Positions 1 to 14,885 of a DNA stretch of 64,000 nucleotides are shown piece after piece. Below the pieces are notes generated by a model, which was not told the origin of the DNA, made no database searches, and saw only the letters and a program-made list of their open reading frames with translations. The translations under genes were made by a program, and so were the position numbers. The stretch covers positions 3,220,001-3,284,000 of the forward strand of contig JALIRH010000030.1 of NCBI GenBank assembly GCA_023055505.1. The letters are read 5' to 3'. How positions within the stretch are numbered: the stretch's first letter is position 1; every line of letters begins with the position of its first letter. Source of the stretch: Callipepla californica brunnescens. Its lineage: Eukaryota; Chordata; Aves; Galliformes; Odontophoridae.

Positions 1-2982
<2,982 letters not shown>

Positions 2983-3360
2983 AAGCACCTTCTGAATATG
3001 AGAGCCTTTAGAATCAGTTCCAGCCACGTTTCCTACCAGCACATGCACACTGCAGACAGAGCCTGCAATGCCCCAGACATGGAATAGCTTCAACCAGAGC
3101 CACAGCCTGGTTACCCACTGTGGCTGTGTGTGGTGATGAACCACACACTTCCCTTATACCAAATGCAGGTTGAGCTCCAACCAATGCTCCAACCTGATTG
3201 AGTAGAAAGGGATCCACTCAGGGCAGGGACCACAGAAATGCCAATACTGCAAGAAGAGCTTCATCCAGAGCTCTGTCCACACTGAATGTTGCCCAGTGCT
3301 CGTGAGGGGAATGCCCTGCAAGCGTCTGTGCTGCAGGAAGAATTTCTCTCAGGGCTGACT
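2983..3360 (+). pseudogene. Vestigial zinc fingers in the 3' UTR of copy A
   Basis: After the stop codon the sequence still reads as decayed finger code in shifting frames. One frame gives SSHVSYQHMHTADRA, the end of a finger and its linker. Further on, HSGQGPQKCQYCKKSF is followed by IQSS, a finger start with its CxxC pair. The same debris follows copies B and D. The ancestral gene therefore had more fingers, and the present stop shortened the array before the duplications. Confidence 0.7.
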
Positions 3361-3776
3361 TCTCATTTCTCATCGGAAAGACCCCAGTACTGAGACCTTG
3401 AGAATGCTGGAGAACTCAGCATGAGAGAGACCCAGATGCTTCTCCCCCCACAGGAAGTGTTTGCAAAGGAGATGGCTTCACTGGAAACCTCTGCAGAAGT
3501 GACTTTATCCAGGAGTTTCAGATGGCCTTTCCTTCCCAACAAAAGAAATTCACTCACCATGCCTTCTTTTCTCCTCTGCTCTTCCTGCAAGCAGCTTTTG
3601 GATGCCATCTCCTAAGGAAAATCAGCTGTGTACGGATGTTCTGTGTGTCTGTGTGCATGTGCTGCTCTCAGAAGTTTCTGAGTGCAGTGACACATGAAAT
3701 AGAAGGGTCAGGAAAGCAGTAACGTGGCTCGTGGAATTGTTCTGAAAATAACCTGTAGTTGATGGGGAAGGGGGTA

Positions 3777-3842
3777 AATAAAGTAGGAGAGTTGTTCTGG
3801 AGCTTTTGTCACTGTAGTATTGCTTATTGTTCTAAAAATAAA
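3777..3842 (+). terminator. Candidate polyadenylation signals of copy A
   Basis: AATAAA occurs at 3777-3782 and 3837-3842, about 0.8 kb after the stop codon. Equivalent signals lie downstream of copy B (minus strand, 11194-11199 and 11134-11139) and copy D (54186-54191). That makes them the likely 3' end of the transcript. Confidence 0.55.
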
Positions 3843-3859
3843 AGACCGCATGTGGATTG

Positions 3860-4436
3860 AGGAATGGTAGAAGGAAGTTTGATTCTGGTGCTGACTCCAG
3901 TCCACTGCTTTCATCGCAGGGAGGCATTTCTTTCACACAGGGTACACAAGCAGCTTATCCCCGCAGCTCAGAGGTCTCAGAGTGCTGTCCAGTGCATGCT
4001 TGCCTCTACTCTGAGCTTGAAGGTCTTTTCTGTGACCTTGGTTAAGTGTCTGCAAGACGTCCTGCAGTAGGGTCACCCCATTTGCTTGGCTCAGTTCAAT
4101 CAGCTGTGTTCAGTCCCCAGCTGCAAGGAGATGATTCTTGCAGTATGGCGGAGAGCTGCTACCTCCATCTCAGGGAGCAGGGGCCTGGTGTAGTGCAGGA
4201 GAGGTAGAACATGGCCCTGGGGGTTGGTGGAACACAAAGCATCAAGGGAAATGCGTGGGGAAGAAGCAAGCAGCTGGGAGGCTGTGTAATCCCTAGCAAG
4301 TAGAGACAGCAGCCAAGCCAGGAGCTGTAGTGATTAACTGATCACCTGCATCCTATTAATTCCCGTCCTATGTCCTTGCTCATGTGTTTCCCCATTCCTT
4401 TCAGGTTTCCCCTAGAAGCATTCTGACTATTTTGTG
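3860..4436 (+). other. Downstream flank shared by ZNF copies A, B and D
   Basis: This segment is homologous to 10215-11050 (inverted) and 54270-55140. It contains no open frame of note. It marks the distal edge of the duplicated gene unit, which ends where the CR1 sequence begins. Confidence 0.6.
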
Positions 4437-4775
4437 CCAAGGCACAGATGGAGTTGAACTTGGCAACGGATGTATAAAATAACAAGGGGTTCTACAGGAA
4501 CTTAGGCACAGTGAGACAGACCAAGGAGAGTGTTCCCCCTCTGATAAATGAAGATGGAGAACTGGCTTCCTCATATGTGGAAAATGCTTAGAAAGGGCTA
4601 AATAAGTGCTTTGCCTTGGTCTTCACTTTTGGCCAGGCTCCTTTGTTTCTGCCAGGACCCTGGTCCTACAGGTGTGAGTGAGAGGTCCAGATTCCATCCC
4701 ATTATCAACAGTGGAACAAGTTGGAGCCAGTCTCTGACCACCTTCTCCTCAACCTATATCAGTCCCATACATCAG
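4437..4775 (+). mobile_element. CR1 LINE fragment, 5' part of a split element
   Basis: The text around 4500-4700 resembles CR1 ORF2 upstream of the reverse transcriptase: a tract about responding to a short alignment gap, then ATAAATGAAGATGG and a CTTTGCCTTGGTCTTCACTT stretch. The same element seems to resume near 9413 on the same strand, with an ERV-L-like provirus between the two pieces. Both parts are frameshifted and dead. The exact break is uncertain; ATCAGT occurs on both sides and may be a target duplication. Confidence 0.6.
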
Positions 4776-4917
4776 TAACTTTCTCAAGTCAAGATGTAGA
4801 AAACCCCACTTCTCTTTCCTCTTCCAACACACACTTATAAAGTATACAATGGAAATTCTTCCTCGAGAGGCTGCTGTCCCATGACTTCTGGAGGCTCCGC
4901 CTCATCAGTATTGTACT

Positions 4918-5229
4918 TTGGTATCCATACTGAACCCCCTAGTGGCCTCAGAGGCCATCATACAACAGGCTGCCCAATTGGTGGCACATCTGGGGGAGAC
5001 AGAGCGCCTGCAGGCTAGGCACAATGTCCGAATGGTGGTGGAAAGTTCAGAGATCCATCCACCACCACGACCTAGGAGACCAGCCTCTAAGGTAATCCAA
5101 TCTGGACCCATCAAGGTATCGAGAAGACAGATGTTTAATGACCTGCTGAGAGCAGGAGTTCGATTTGAAAAGATTGATGGGCAGCCTAATCAGGTATTAA
5201 CTACAACTATGGAAACAGTTGCCCAATGA
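4918..5229 (+). pseudogene. gag: Gag C-terminal remnant of ERV-L-like provirus 1
   Basis: A 103-codon frame contains RRQMFNDLLRAG and EKIDGQP, which I take as the end of an ERV-L-type Gag because it directly precedes protease. No CCHC zinc knuckle is present. The capsid part of gag is missing or unrecognisable upstream. Identification rests mainly on position and moderate family resemblance. Confidence 0.5.
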
Positions 5230-5412
5230 TCAAAGATTCTAGTCCTCTCCCAAAAGGGAAGGAATTTGATTTATAGAACACATTCCACAAGACGCATGGA
5301 ATCTGGAAGATTTCATGGTGCCACTGAAAAAACGTAAACCTCCTCAGGCGGCCCGGGCAGCCACAGTCGAGCCGTCAGAGGAAAAAGACTTGGGGATTGC
5401 AGAGCTGATGGC

Positions 5413-5712
5413 ATGACAGAGGAGCCAAAATTCCCCAGGACTAGGGTCTCTACAGGAGACCAGAGACCCTATGTTGAATTAACTAAGGCTATGATAGGTG
5501 GGTTCGCGGGGCAGATGATCCCCTTAACCCAAACGTGGTTGAAACTGGGGGTTGGGCATCTTCCACCCCGGGAGTACAATGTATCTATTGCCCCAGTTCC
5601 AGAGTACATCTTGGGGATAGACATCTTGTGGGGTCTGACTCTCCAGACCACTGTGGGAGAGTTCAGAATAAGGAAAGATGTATTAGTATCCAGGCGGTGC
5701 AGGCAATTTTAA
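5413..5712 (+). pseudogene. pro: Retroviral aspartic protease remnant, ERV-L-like provirus 1
   Basis: The frame contains PEYILGIDIL, the ILGxD element typical near the C-terminal end of retropepsins. The catalytic DTG near the start is not visible in this frame, so the enzyme is defective or shifted out of frame. It lies between the gag remnant and RT, as expected for a pro-pol region. Confidence 0.6.
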
Positions 5713-5715
5713 GGG

Positions 5716-7690
5716 GCCATGCAAAAATGGAGCCTATTTGTTTGCCACAACCTCGCCGGATAACAAATACGAAACAATACAGACTCCCTGGTGGGCAAGA
5801 AGAAATTACCAAGACTGTGCAGGAGTTGGAGAGAGTAGGGATTATTAGACCTGCACACAGCCCATACAACTCCCCCATATGGCCAGTCAGGAAGTCAAAT
5901 GGTACATGGCGAAAGACGGTAGACTACAGAGAACTAAATAAAGTCACTCCGCCGATACACGCAGCCGTACCCAACATTGCGTCCCTCATGGATACGTTAA
6001 GTAGAGAAATAGAAACATATCATTGTGTTTTGGATTTAGCAAATGCATTTTTAGCATTCCAATTGCTGAGGAATCTCAAGACCAGTTTGCATTTACATGG
6101 GAGGGCAGGCAGTGGACTTTTCAAGTCCTACCTCAGGGATACGTGCATTCACCTACATTCTGCCATAACCTGATAGCACGTGACTTGGCAAATTGGAACA
6201 AACCATCTACCGTCAAAATGTACCATTACATTGATGATCTGATGCTGACATCCAACTCAATTGAGGCATTAGAGAAGGCATTACCATCATTAACCACTTA
6301 TTTACAGGAAAAAGGATGGGCTATAAACCCACAGAAAGTCCAAGGACCGGGGTTATCAGTTAAATTCCTGGGTGTTATCTGGTCAGGTAAGACTAAGGTC
6401 TTACCCAGCACGATCATAGATAAGATTCAAGCGTTCCCAGTTCCCACAACACCAAAACAGTTGCAGGAGTTCTTGGGTATATTAGGATACTGGCGATCCT
6501 TTATACCCCACTTAGCACAACTCCTAAAACCTCTATATCAATTAACAAAAAAAGGCCAAGTATGGGATTGGGGTAAAATGGAGCAAGATGCCTTCCAGCA
6601 GGCAAAAATAGCTGTTAAACAGGCCCAGGCACTGGGTGTATTCGATCCAACCCTTCCAGCCGAACTAGATGTGCACGTAACTCAAGAAGGGTTTGGCTGG
6701 GGTCTGTGGCAGCGCCAGAGTTCTGTTCGGACCCCCATTGGGTTCTGGTCACAGGTTTGGCACGGAGCAGAAGAAAGATACAGCATGGTTGAAAAGCAGT
6801 TATTGGCTACCTATTCTGCACTGCAGGCAGTAGAACCGATAACTCAAACTGCAGAAGTTATTGCTAAAACAACTTTGCCAATTCAGGGGTGGTTAAAAGA
6901 TCTAATCCACATCCCTAAGAGGGGGGTGGCCCAATCACAAACAGTGGCACGCTGGGTTGCCTACCTCAGTCAGAGAAGCCGCCTGTCATCATCTCCACTG
7001 AAGGAAGAACTGCAGAAGATACTTGGCCCAGTAACATATCACAGTGAAACACCTGAGGAAATAATTGTCACTCGTCCAGAGAAGAGTCCTGTACGGGAGG
7101 GGAAATACCCTGTTCTAGAAGATGCCTGGTACACAGATGGATCCAGCAGAGGGAACCCAAGTAGGTGGCGAGATGTCGCATACCATCCCTCAACTGAAAC
7201 AATATGGTTCGACGAAGGGGATGGACAAAGTAGCCAGTGGGCTGAGCTACGAGCTGTGTGGATGGTGATAACTCAAGAACCGGGCGATGGCGCATTGAAT
7301 GTCTGCACGGATAGCTGGGCAGTCTACCGAGGGCTCACGCTCTGGATAGCACAGTGGGCCACTCAGGACTGGGCGATCCACGGTCGACCTATCTGGGGCA
7401 AAGATATGTGGGTTGATATATGGAACGTGGTTAGGCACAGGACTGTACGAACATACCACGTTTCCAGACATCAACCCTTGCAGTCGCCAGGTAATGATGA
7501 AGCTGACACTCTGGCTCGAGTTCGATGGCTAGGAAATACATCAGCCGAAGATATTGCCATTGGTTGCATCGGAAATTACGGCATGCAGGACAGAAAACCG
7601 TGTGGGCAGCGGCTAAAGCATGAGGGCTGCCCATACAGTTACCAGATATTGTCCAGGCATGTCAGGACTGTGACGCTTGCTCACAAATGA
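5716..7690 (+). pseudogene. pol: Reverse transcriptase and RNase H, ERV-L-like provirus 1
   Basis: The N-terminal RT part lies in one frame up to about 6060 (SPIWPVRKSNGTWRKTVDYR) and continues in another from about 6023 (FAFTWEGRQWTFQVLPQGY). A frameshift near 6050 therefore splits the fingers and palm. The polymerase active site YIDD is at 6227-6238. Connection and RNase H follow, with the first RNase H Asp in YTDGSS. Near 7650 the frame is lost again just before the integrase zinc region. The sequence otherwise stays open for more than 1.6 kb, so decay is moderate. Confidence 0.85.
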
Positions 7691-8686
7691 GACCAAGACC
7701 ACTGCGAGAAACAACGGCCCATCTTGCTAGAGGACACAACCCTTTACAACGATGGCAGATCGATTACGTAGGTCCCCTTCCTCTATCTGAGGGGGCCAGA
7801 TATGCCCTAACCTGTGTTGACACAGCAAGTGGATTGATGCAAGCCTATCCTGTAGCGAAGGCAAACCAAGCCTATACCATTAAAGCTCTAACTAGGTTGA
7901 TGGCATCATATGGGACTCCTGAGGCCATCGAGAGCGACCAAGGTACACATTTCACAGGTACAACTGTACAAAAGTGGGCTGAAAAAACATCGAATGGCGG
8001 TTTCACCTGCCCTATAATCCAATGGGAGCAGGCTTAATAGAAAGGTATAATGGAATCCTGAAGGCTGCTCTGAAGGCAGATTCACAGTCCTTGCAGGGGT
8101 GGACCAAGAGGCTTTATGCAACCCTGTGGGACTTGAATGAGAGACGGATGGCAGACCCAGCGCTTTAAGAATGTTGCAGACAACTTGGGCCTCTCCACTT
8201 AGGATACAAATCACTAGGAAAGACACCTCACTTAAGCCACAAGTTGGCACCATGAATAATCTTCTGCTCCCTGCCCCTGATGACCTGGAGCCTGGGAAAC
8301 ACAAGGTAAAATGGCCTTGGAAGGTGCAAGTAGGACCAAAATGGTGTGGTCTCTTTGCACCTTGGGGGAGATTGTTAGAGGTTGGGGGATCAGTAAACCC
8401 TCCTGTGGTCGGTGCATGGCCAACAGAGGTTGTAGTTGACACTCCGATTTTCATTGCAAAGGGGACATTAATCATGTCCTTATGGCAAATTAGAACTCCC
8501 CCCTTGGTACCTGATGTAGAGATCCAATCACAGATATCAGGCCAAAGGGTATGGTATCGAAGGCCAGGCCATGCTCCAGTACAGGCAGAGGTATTGACTC
8601 AAGACCGAAATACAGCCTGTATCTTACCATGGAGGGCAGACTTACCCCTCCTTGTACCTGTTAAACATCTGTATTACTCCCCTTGA
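7640..8686 (+). pseudogene. pol: Integrase with C-terminal extension, ERV-L-like provirus 1
   Basis: The zinc-binding end CQDCDACSQM is split by a frameshift near 7680. The catalytic core gives WQIDYVGPL (first Asp) and IESDQGTHF (second Asp). The Glu region (IERYNG) has moved to another frame after about 7985. A separate frame, 8171-8686, encodes a Trp- and Pro-rich C-terminal segment ending VPVKHLYYSP that is well conserved in provirus 2. I read it as the integrase C-terminal region. An alternative domain cannot be excluded by eye. Confidence 0.75.
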
Positions 8687-8889
8687 GGTTATGAAGTTCA
8701 CAGGACAGCCGGCAGGAGCAACACCACTCCAGCATGCTCCAGTGACCATGAGGAAACATCATGACATCCGGTGGTGGACTGCTGAACTTTCGGCAACTGT
8801 CGAGTGTGAACCTAATGGTCCTTAAAGAAGATACGACTCCAGAAGGAACATCAAGTATTGGCCCACAAGACCACAAGAAGGGACTACAA

Positions 8890-9412
8890 ATAATGGCCTT
8901 CAGTGCCTTAACATTCTATATTGCGGCGGGTATTGTACATGCGCCGTGATGTACTTGGTATTTTGAGCCATCGGAACAGCAGGAGATTATGCCCAACCTG
9001 CTCAGTTGCTGGTTCATGCTGTGAACGGGTGGAGTGTAGTGGGATTGCCTGGTCACAGCCTGAACCAGTGAATGAGCATCTGAGTGAGCGGAGCGGAGGA
9101 GCCCAGGTCCACCCGCCCTCGCGCTCTCTCCCTCTCGGTGCTGCTTCCGGAGGTGCTTCCGGGAGCACAGATCCGCTCAGAGCCTGCGCGGGTTGCGCCC
9201 CCCCCCCTCTGGCTCTCTTCCTTCCGGAGCGCCAGCGTTCAAACGAGAGGCGGCTGTGTTCCTCAGCCTAAACGGTCACCGGGAGGGGGGAGTTCATTCC
9301 CCCTTATCTGTAACATCTCTTTCTGTAGCGCCACTACCTCAAATAAAAGCTCTGTCACCGCGTTTGCTTGCTTTACGGTTGGTCAGAGATTGGCAGGGAA
9401 AAAGTCAATACA
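8890..9412 (+). mobile_element. Probable 3' LTR region of ERV-L-like provirus 1
   Basis: After the pol remnant comes a CpG-rich tract (about 9060-9290) and then AATAAA at 9342-9347. The end lies near 9412, next to the resumed CR1. This layout suits U3-R-U5, but with no second copy in the window the borders are estimates. Confidence 0.4.
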
Positions 9413-10214
9413 CATGAATCAGTGGGCCCCTACAGGATTCACTCAAGAGTGCCGGGGGAGCTGGCAGGAGTGACTATAAAACCACGCTGTCTTATGTTTG
9501 AAAGATCTTGGAGAATGGGAGAGGTGCTTGGAGACAGGAGGATAGCCAGTGTAACACCAGTCTTCAAAATGGGCAAGAAGAACAAGCCGTGAAAATACAG
9601 GCTGGTCAGCCTCACCTCCATCCCTGGAAAGGTGAAGGAACAACTTGTTCTGGATGTCATCTCCAAGCAATTGGAAGAGAAGAAGGTCATCAGGAGTGGT
9701 CAGCACGGTATCCCCAAGGGGAAATCATGCTTGACCATCGTGGTGAATTTCTACCAACTTTTCAGTGGTTTGAGCAGATGGGGGGAGAGCAGTGGATGCT
9801 GTGTCCCTGGACTTTAGCAAAGGCTTTTTACACGGTCTCCCACAGCATCCTTGTAATGAGGCCACAGGAAGCATGGGATAGATGAATAGAGAGTGAGGTA
9901 GATTGAGAACTGGCTGAGTGGCAGAGCTCAGACGGTTGTCATCAGCGGGGCAGAGTCTAGTTGGAGGCGTGTAGCTGGTGGTGTTCCTTAGAGGTTGGTG
10001 CTGTGCCTGCTCTTATTCAGCATCTTCATCAGTGACCTGCATATAGGCACAGAGGGCACCGTCAGAAAGTACAAAGCTGGGAGGAGTGGCTGCCATAGCA
10101 GAAAGCTGTGCCACCATTCTGTAAGGCTTGGACAGAGTGCGGAGTTGGGCAGAGTGGAATGTGGTGAGGTTCAACAAGAGCAAGTGTAGAGTCCTGCACC
10201 TGGGAAGAAATAAT
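9413..10214 (+). mobile_element. CR1 LINE reverse transcriptase fragment, 3' part
   Basis: Broken frames encode recognisable CR1 RT blocks. These include SVTPVFKMGKKNKP and SLTSIPGK-like text near 9540-9640, then GIPKGKSCLTIVV, then a degraded palm segment around 9815 (KAFYTVSHSIL) and LLLFSIFISDL near 10010. The catalytic motif is lost. It continues the fragment at 4437-4775 on the same strand. The 3' end abuts the flank of ZNF copy B. Confidence 0.8.
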
Positions 10215-11934
10215 GGCACAAAATGATGAAAACACCAAGTAGTCAGAACACTTCCTGGGGAATCCTGAAAGGAATGGGGAAACACATGAGCAATGCTGTA
10301 GGTCAGGAATTAATTGAATGCAGCTGAAATGTAAATCATCCCACCTCTTGCCTCAGCAACTGTTTCCTGTTGCTGGGGATTCTTAAGCCTCCCAGCTGCT
10401 TGCTTCTTCCCCACAAATTTCCCTTGCTGCTTTGTGTTCCTCCAACCCCCAGGGCTCTGCTTTACCTCTCCTACACCACACCAGGCCTCTGCTCCCTGAG
10501 ATGGAGGAAGCAGCGCTTTGCAGTACTGCAAGAATCGTCTCCTTGAGGTTTGAAGGGAGTGCTCAGGGATCCTACAGAGAAACTCACAGCTCCAGAGGAC
10601 ATGGGTAAGCTCCTGCTGGCTTCACTAGCTCACCAAAATCAACCTCCACTTCCTGCAAACTGACCTCAGGAGCTTGAGCTGAGCCAGGCATATATGTGGT
10701 GGCCATTCTTCAGGAGGTCTTGTGGACACTTTCCCAAGGTCAAAGCAAAGACCTTCAAGCTCAGAAAAGAGGCAAGCATGCACTGGAGAGCACTCTGAAA
10801 CCTCTGTGCTGCGGGGATAAGCTGCTTGTGCACCCTGTGGGTTTGCACTGCCTTCTGCTCCCACCACCTCCTGAGACATGGGATGCTGCACTTAGGAGAA
10901 ACAAGCTCCACTTTTATTAGATTTAGTGGAGCCTAGCAAAGCTTGGTGTCTCACAGCTGCTTTAAGCTCCTGAATAAACTTTTTTGGAAGAGGAGTAGAA
11001 GCAGTGTGCAGCACTGTGAGAAAGGATGACATTGCTTGCGTGAAAGAAATGCTTCCCTGTGATGAAAGCAGTGGACTGGAGACATCAGCAAAATCAAACT
11101 TCCTTGTACCATTCCTCAATCCACAAGTGGTCTTTTATTTTTAGAACAAAAAGCAAGACTACAGTGACAAAAGCTCCAGAACAACTCTCCTACTTTATTC
11201 ACCCCCTTCCCCTTCAACTACAGCTTATTTTCAGAAAACTTCCACAAGCCACGTTACTCTCCTGACCCTTGTATTTCATTCCTCAGTGCACTCAGAAACT
11301 TTTAAGAGCAGAACATGCACACAGACACACAGAGAAACCAGACACAGCTGATGTTCCTTTGAAGATGGTTTCAAAATTCTGATTGCAGGAAGAGGAGAGG
11401 AGAGGAGAGAAGCAGATATGGTGAGAGAATATATTTCCTTAGCAAGGAAAGGTGATCTGAAACTCCTGGGATAATTCCCTTCTGTAGAGGGTTCCAACAA
11501 AGCCATCTCCCTTGTAAACTCTTCCTGCAAATGGAGCATTCCCATGAGAAATGAGAAGTCAGCCCTGAGAGAAATTCTTCCTGCAGCACAGACGCTTGCA
11601 GGGCATTCCCCTCACGAGCACTGGGCAACATTCAGTGTGGACAGAGCTCTGGATGAAGCTCTTCCTGCAGTATTGGCATTTCTGTGGCCCCTGCCCTGAG
11701 TGGATCCCTTTCTACTCAATCAGGTTGGAGCATTGGTTGGAGCTCTTCCTGCATTTCGTGCAAGGGAACTGTGTGGTTCATCACCACACACAGCCACAGT
11801 GGGTAACCAGGCTGTGGCTCTGGTTGAAGCTATTCCATGTCTGGGGCATTGCAGGCTCTGTCTGCAGTGTGCATGTGCTGGTAGGAAACGTGGCTGGAAC
11901 TGCTTCTGAGGGTTCTCATATTCAGAAGGTGCTT
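10215..11934 (-). other. Downstream flank and 3' UTR of ZNF copy B
   Basis: This is the inverted counterpart of 2983-4436. It includes the vestigial finger text (about 11580-11930) and two AATAAA signals on the minus strand at 11194-11199 and 11134-11139. No independent gene is seen. Confidence 0.65.
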
Positions 11935-13961
11935 CTACAGTCTGTCAGTGGTGTGGATATTCTTGTGGTATTTGAGATGAGAACTTCTTGTAAAGCTCTT
12001 CTCACACTCAGAGCACTTGTATGGCTTATCTCCTGTATGGATGCGCCTGTGTACTTTTAAATCACAACTCCATCTGAAGCTCTTCCCACACTCAGAGCAC
12101 TTATATGGTCTCTCTCCTTTGTGGCTGCGCTGGTGCACCTTCAATTGAGAACTGCTTTTGAAGGTCTTCCCACACTCAGAGCATTTAAATGGTCTCTCTT
12201 CTGTGTGCCACCGCTGGTGCAACTTCAATTCAGAACTGCTTTTGAAGCTCTTCCCACACTCAGAGCAATTATATGGTCTCTCTCCTGTGTGGCTGCGATG
12301 GTGCACCTTCAATTCAGAACTGCTTTTGAAGCTCTTCCCACACTCAGAGCACTTATAGGGTCTCTCGTCTGTGTGGCTGCGCTGGTGCTGCTTCAAATCA
12401 GAACTGCTTTTGAAGCTCTTTCGACACTCAGAGCACTTATAGGGTCTCTCTTCTGTGTGCCTCTGCTGGTGCAGCTTCAATTCGTAACTGCATTTGAAGC
12501 TCTTTCCACACTCAGGGCACTTATATGGTCTCTCTCCTGTGTGGATGCGCTGGTGCTTGAAGAGAAGGGATCTCCATTTGAACATCTTCCCACACTCAGA
12601 GCACTTGTACAGGCTCTTTATTGAGTGCACGAACTGGTGCTTAACATCTCTGGAATCTATTTGAAAGCTTTTCTCACCCTCAGGGCATGGATTCTGCTGT
12701 TTCCTCTGGCACACATCCGTACTCCTGGGGTTTTCATTCTGCCTCTGACCTGTACTGAAGTCCTGTGGGTTCCCTGATGCCTTTAACAGATGCTTTCCCT
12801 GTTGTGTCTTGATGTGCTCGCCTTGACCTTGCTCCTGATCCACATGCACATCCCTTCTGATTTCTTCCATGGAGAAGCTGCCAATCTGAGTTTTGACCAA
12901 ACCACGTTCCTGCAGACACTTCCTTGGACTTCTTATCCCAGCACCTGCTGGATGACAAAGGAAAACCAGAAATAGCACACGGTGCCCCAAATACTCCTAC
13001 CCCAGAGATGTCTTATATGCCTCAATTTCCTCCTTCACTCCACCACCTCACCTGGGCTGACATCTCCTGCCACGGCCTCAGGGGTGCCCACATCTGGGAT
13101 CCAGGGCTCTTCTCCTTCTTCAAGCAGGGAGATCACCATGGGTTTGGGGGCTGGAAGTGGAGCTGCAACAATTGAAATTGGAGAAATGAGAGCTTTTCCA
13201 TCATTCTGGCACAGCTGCTTGTCCAGCCAATTTGCGCAATGTTCCTCCCCACAGTGAAATATCAACTAGGGACTGAATGACACTGGCACGAAACACAGCA
13301 GTGCCTTTAGACCAAAGATTTCTTTTCCATCTCTGCAAACATGCGAAGATATTTTCTTTAAAAGAAAAAGAGCTGAATACAGGGAGATCGTCCTTCCGCT
13401 CCTGGCTGATGCCTGCTAGCCAGCACTGACTCCAGGACATTTAACAAAGTGCTGAGCACAATGAGCCCTTCATGCTTCTCTGTATTACTTTTCTTGTTGC
13501 TACTGTGGAGTTTGTCAAGAAGGAACTGCATGAGGTTTACTCTGGGCCATGTATGCAGAGGCACAATCTGCACAACCAAATGAGCCCAAAAGAGGAGGAA
13601 AGGCAGCAATGCCCTCACCCAGTGAGGCCACGCACTCGTATGTCTCCAGCATCACGTCCCGATAGAGTGCTCACTGTGCAGGGTCCAGCAGTGCCCACTC
13701 CTCCCTGCTGAAATACACGGCCACCTCCTCAAAGCTCACGGGCTCCTGCAAGCACAGAGAGGCTCCTTGCTGCGAACAGCCAAGGCCCAGGGAAGCAGCT
13801 CGCAGAGGAGTGGAACTCCAGTCCCGGCCACTTCTCTGTCCCCAGCACACACATGCTGCCTGAGAGCACCTCCCTCTCCCCCTGCATTCACATCCCTCAC
13901 CCCTTGGCCTCTCCTGCCCGCTTTTCCCAGCCCCTACCTTAGATAGATGTGCTGAGGCCAT
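11935..13961 (-). pseudogene. KRAB domain C2H2 zinc-finger gene, copy B, with a stop in KRAB-A
   Basis: The exons mirror copy A: 13938-13961, 13619-13745 (127 bp), 13052-13162 (111 bp) and 11935-12944 (1010 bp), all with usable splice borders. Within KRAB-A the codon after DPAQ is TGA at 13671-13673, where copy A has CGA. This is a typical CpG-to-TpG change that cuts the KRAB box after about 30 codons of the domain. The zinc-finger exon stays fully open with eight fingers and contact residues WSLK, CYEL, SSDQ, SSEV, SSEL, SSQV, WCDV and RSHY. It may be a recent pseudogene, or it could yield a KRAB-less finger protein from an internal start; the sequence alone cannot decide. Confidence 0.82.
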
Positions 13962-14885
13962 TGCTGCTCTCCTGCAGGCTGGGATGATCACGGGAGGAAG
14001 GCAGAAGTTGAACTGGAGCCTGCAAGGACAAGGGAAATGTCATCACAGCTGTGACTGAATGCAGTAGTCCCTGTCCAACCCCTGCCCACACCAAATCATC
14101 TGCACGGCACTGCCTGGGGGGTGGCACACCATACCCTGCACAGAAAGGCAATGAGCAACAGCACTCATAGCACTCTGGCTAAATGACAATAATCATCACA
14201 AAGCTATCACAGTCTGGGGGGCTGAAAGAACTGACAGCTGAGAGTTGAACAGTGGGGGACTAAAGGCAAAGCACGACAAGGAGACAGTCATCCCAAAACA
14301 GAGAGCAGGTCGAGGTCACACCTTAGCAGAGATCCTTCACCCCCTTTTGTCCAGACACCTTGCAGATACTGATCTGCTGTAAGAGACTCACGCTTAGTTT
14401 GGAGCTTTGTGTCCTTCCCTAAGGTTATGTCTGAGACTGAGCTCATATGATTCTTTACACACAAAGCCGTGAACAAGTCTGGGACCAGAACTGGATCCAG
14501 GTCCATAAAGGCTCCTTATTTCTGTGGGTTCTGGAGTTTACATAGACCGGGGGACCACTCTGAGCCTCATGACCCAATGGGAGGGGCTCCGGTAGTTGTG
14601 CGTGTCATCCAATCTTGTTAAGACACTGTTAAATCAGTACTGCAAATGTTTTGTCTATCAATAAATACAGTGCTCCTTCCCGGTAGCTTTGGATCGTATA
14701 TTGTATTGGGATCCATCTGTGACAAATTGACAAAGTCATGAGGGCCACACAAGGATGTAAGGAGAGAAGTGTTACGTGCAAAATGCCAGGTTTGGAAGCT
14801 AAATATGAAAGGAGGAAAGGAGAACAGAAATAGACATAAACAGGGAACAGAACCTAAATTTGCAATCAAATATCTGAAAGTGGTT
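13962..14885 (-). other. 5' flank of ZNF copy B
   Basis: This is the inverted match of 1-946. It includes the 72-codon frame at 14288-14506 that matches 381-599. No donor site is conserved at the end of that frame between copies, which argues against its being a coding exon. Confidence 0.55.

Larger units (their letters stand above)
4776..9412 (+). mobile_element. ERV-L-like (class III) provirus 1, decayed, inserted in CR1
   Basis: Gag remnant, protease, reverse transcriptase, RNase H and integrase follow in order on the + strand. They are broken by several frameshifts. A 3' LTR-like region with AATAAA at 9342-9347 ends close to where CR1 resumes. No 5' LTR is evident, so the left end is truncated or too diverged to see. 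The pol sequence is closest to provirus 2 at 18057-21307. No env is seen between integrase and the 3' end, which fits ERV-L elements. Confidence 0.75.

Noticed and set aside
4918..8686. Provirus 1 as a functional element
   Set aside because: At least three frameshifts split RT and integrase, the protease lacks a visible DTG in frame, and no 5' LTR is present.
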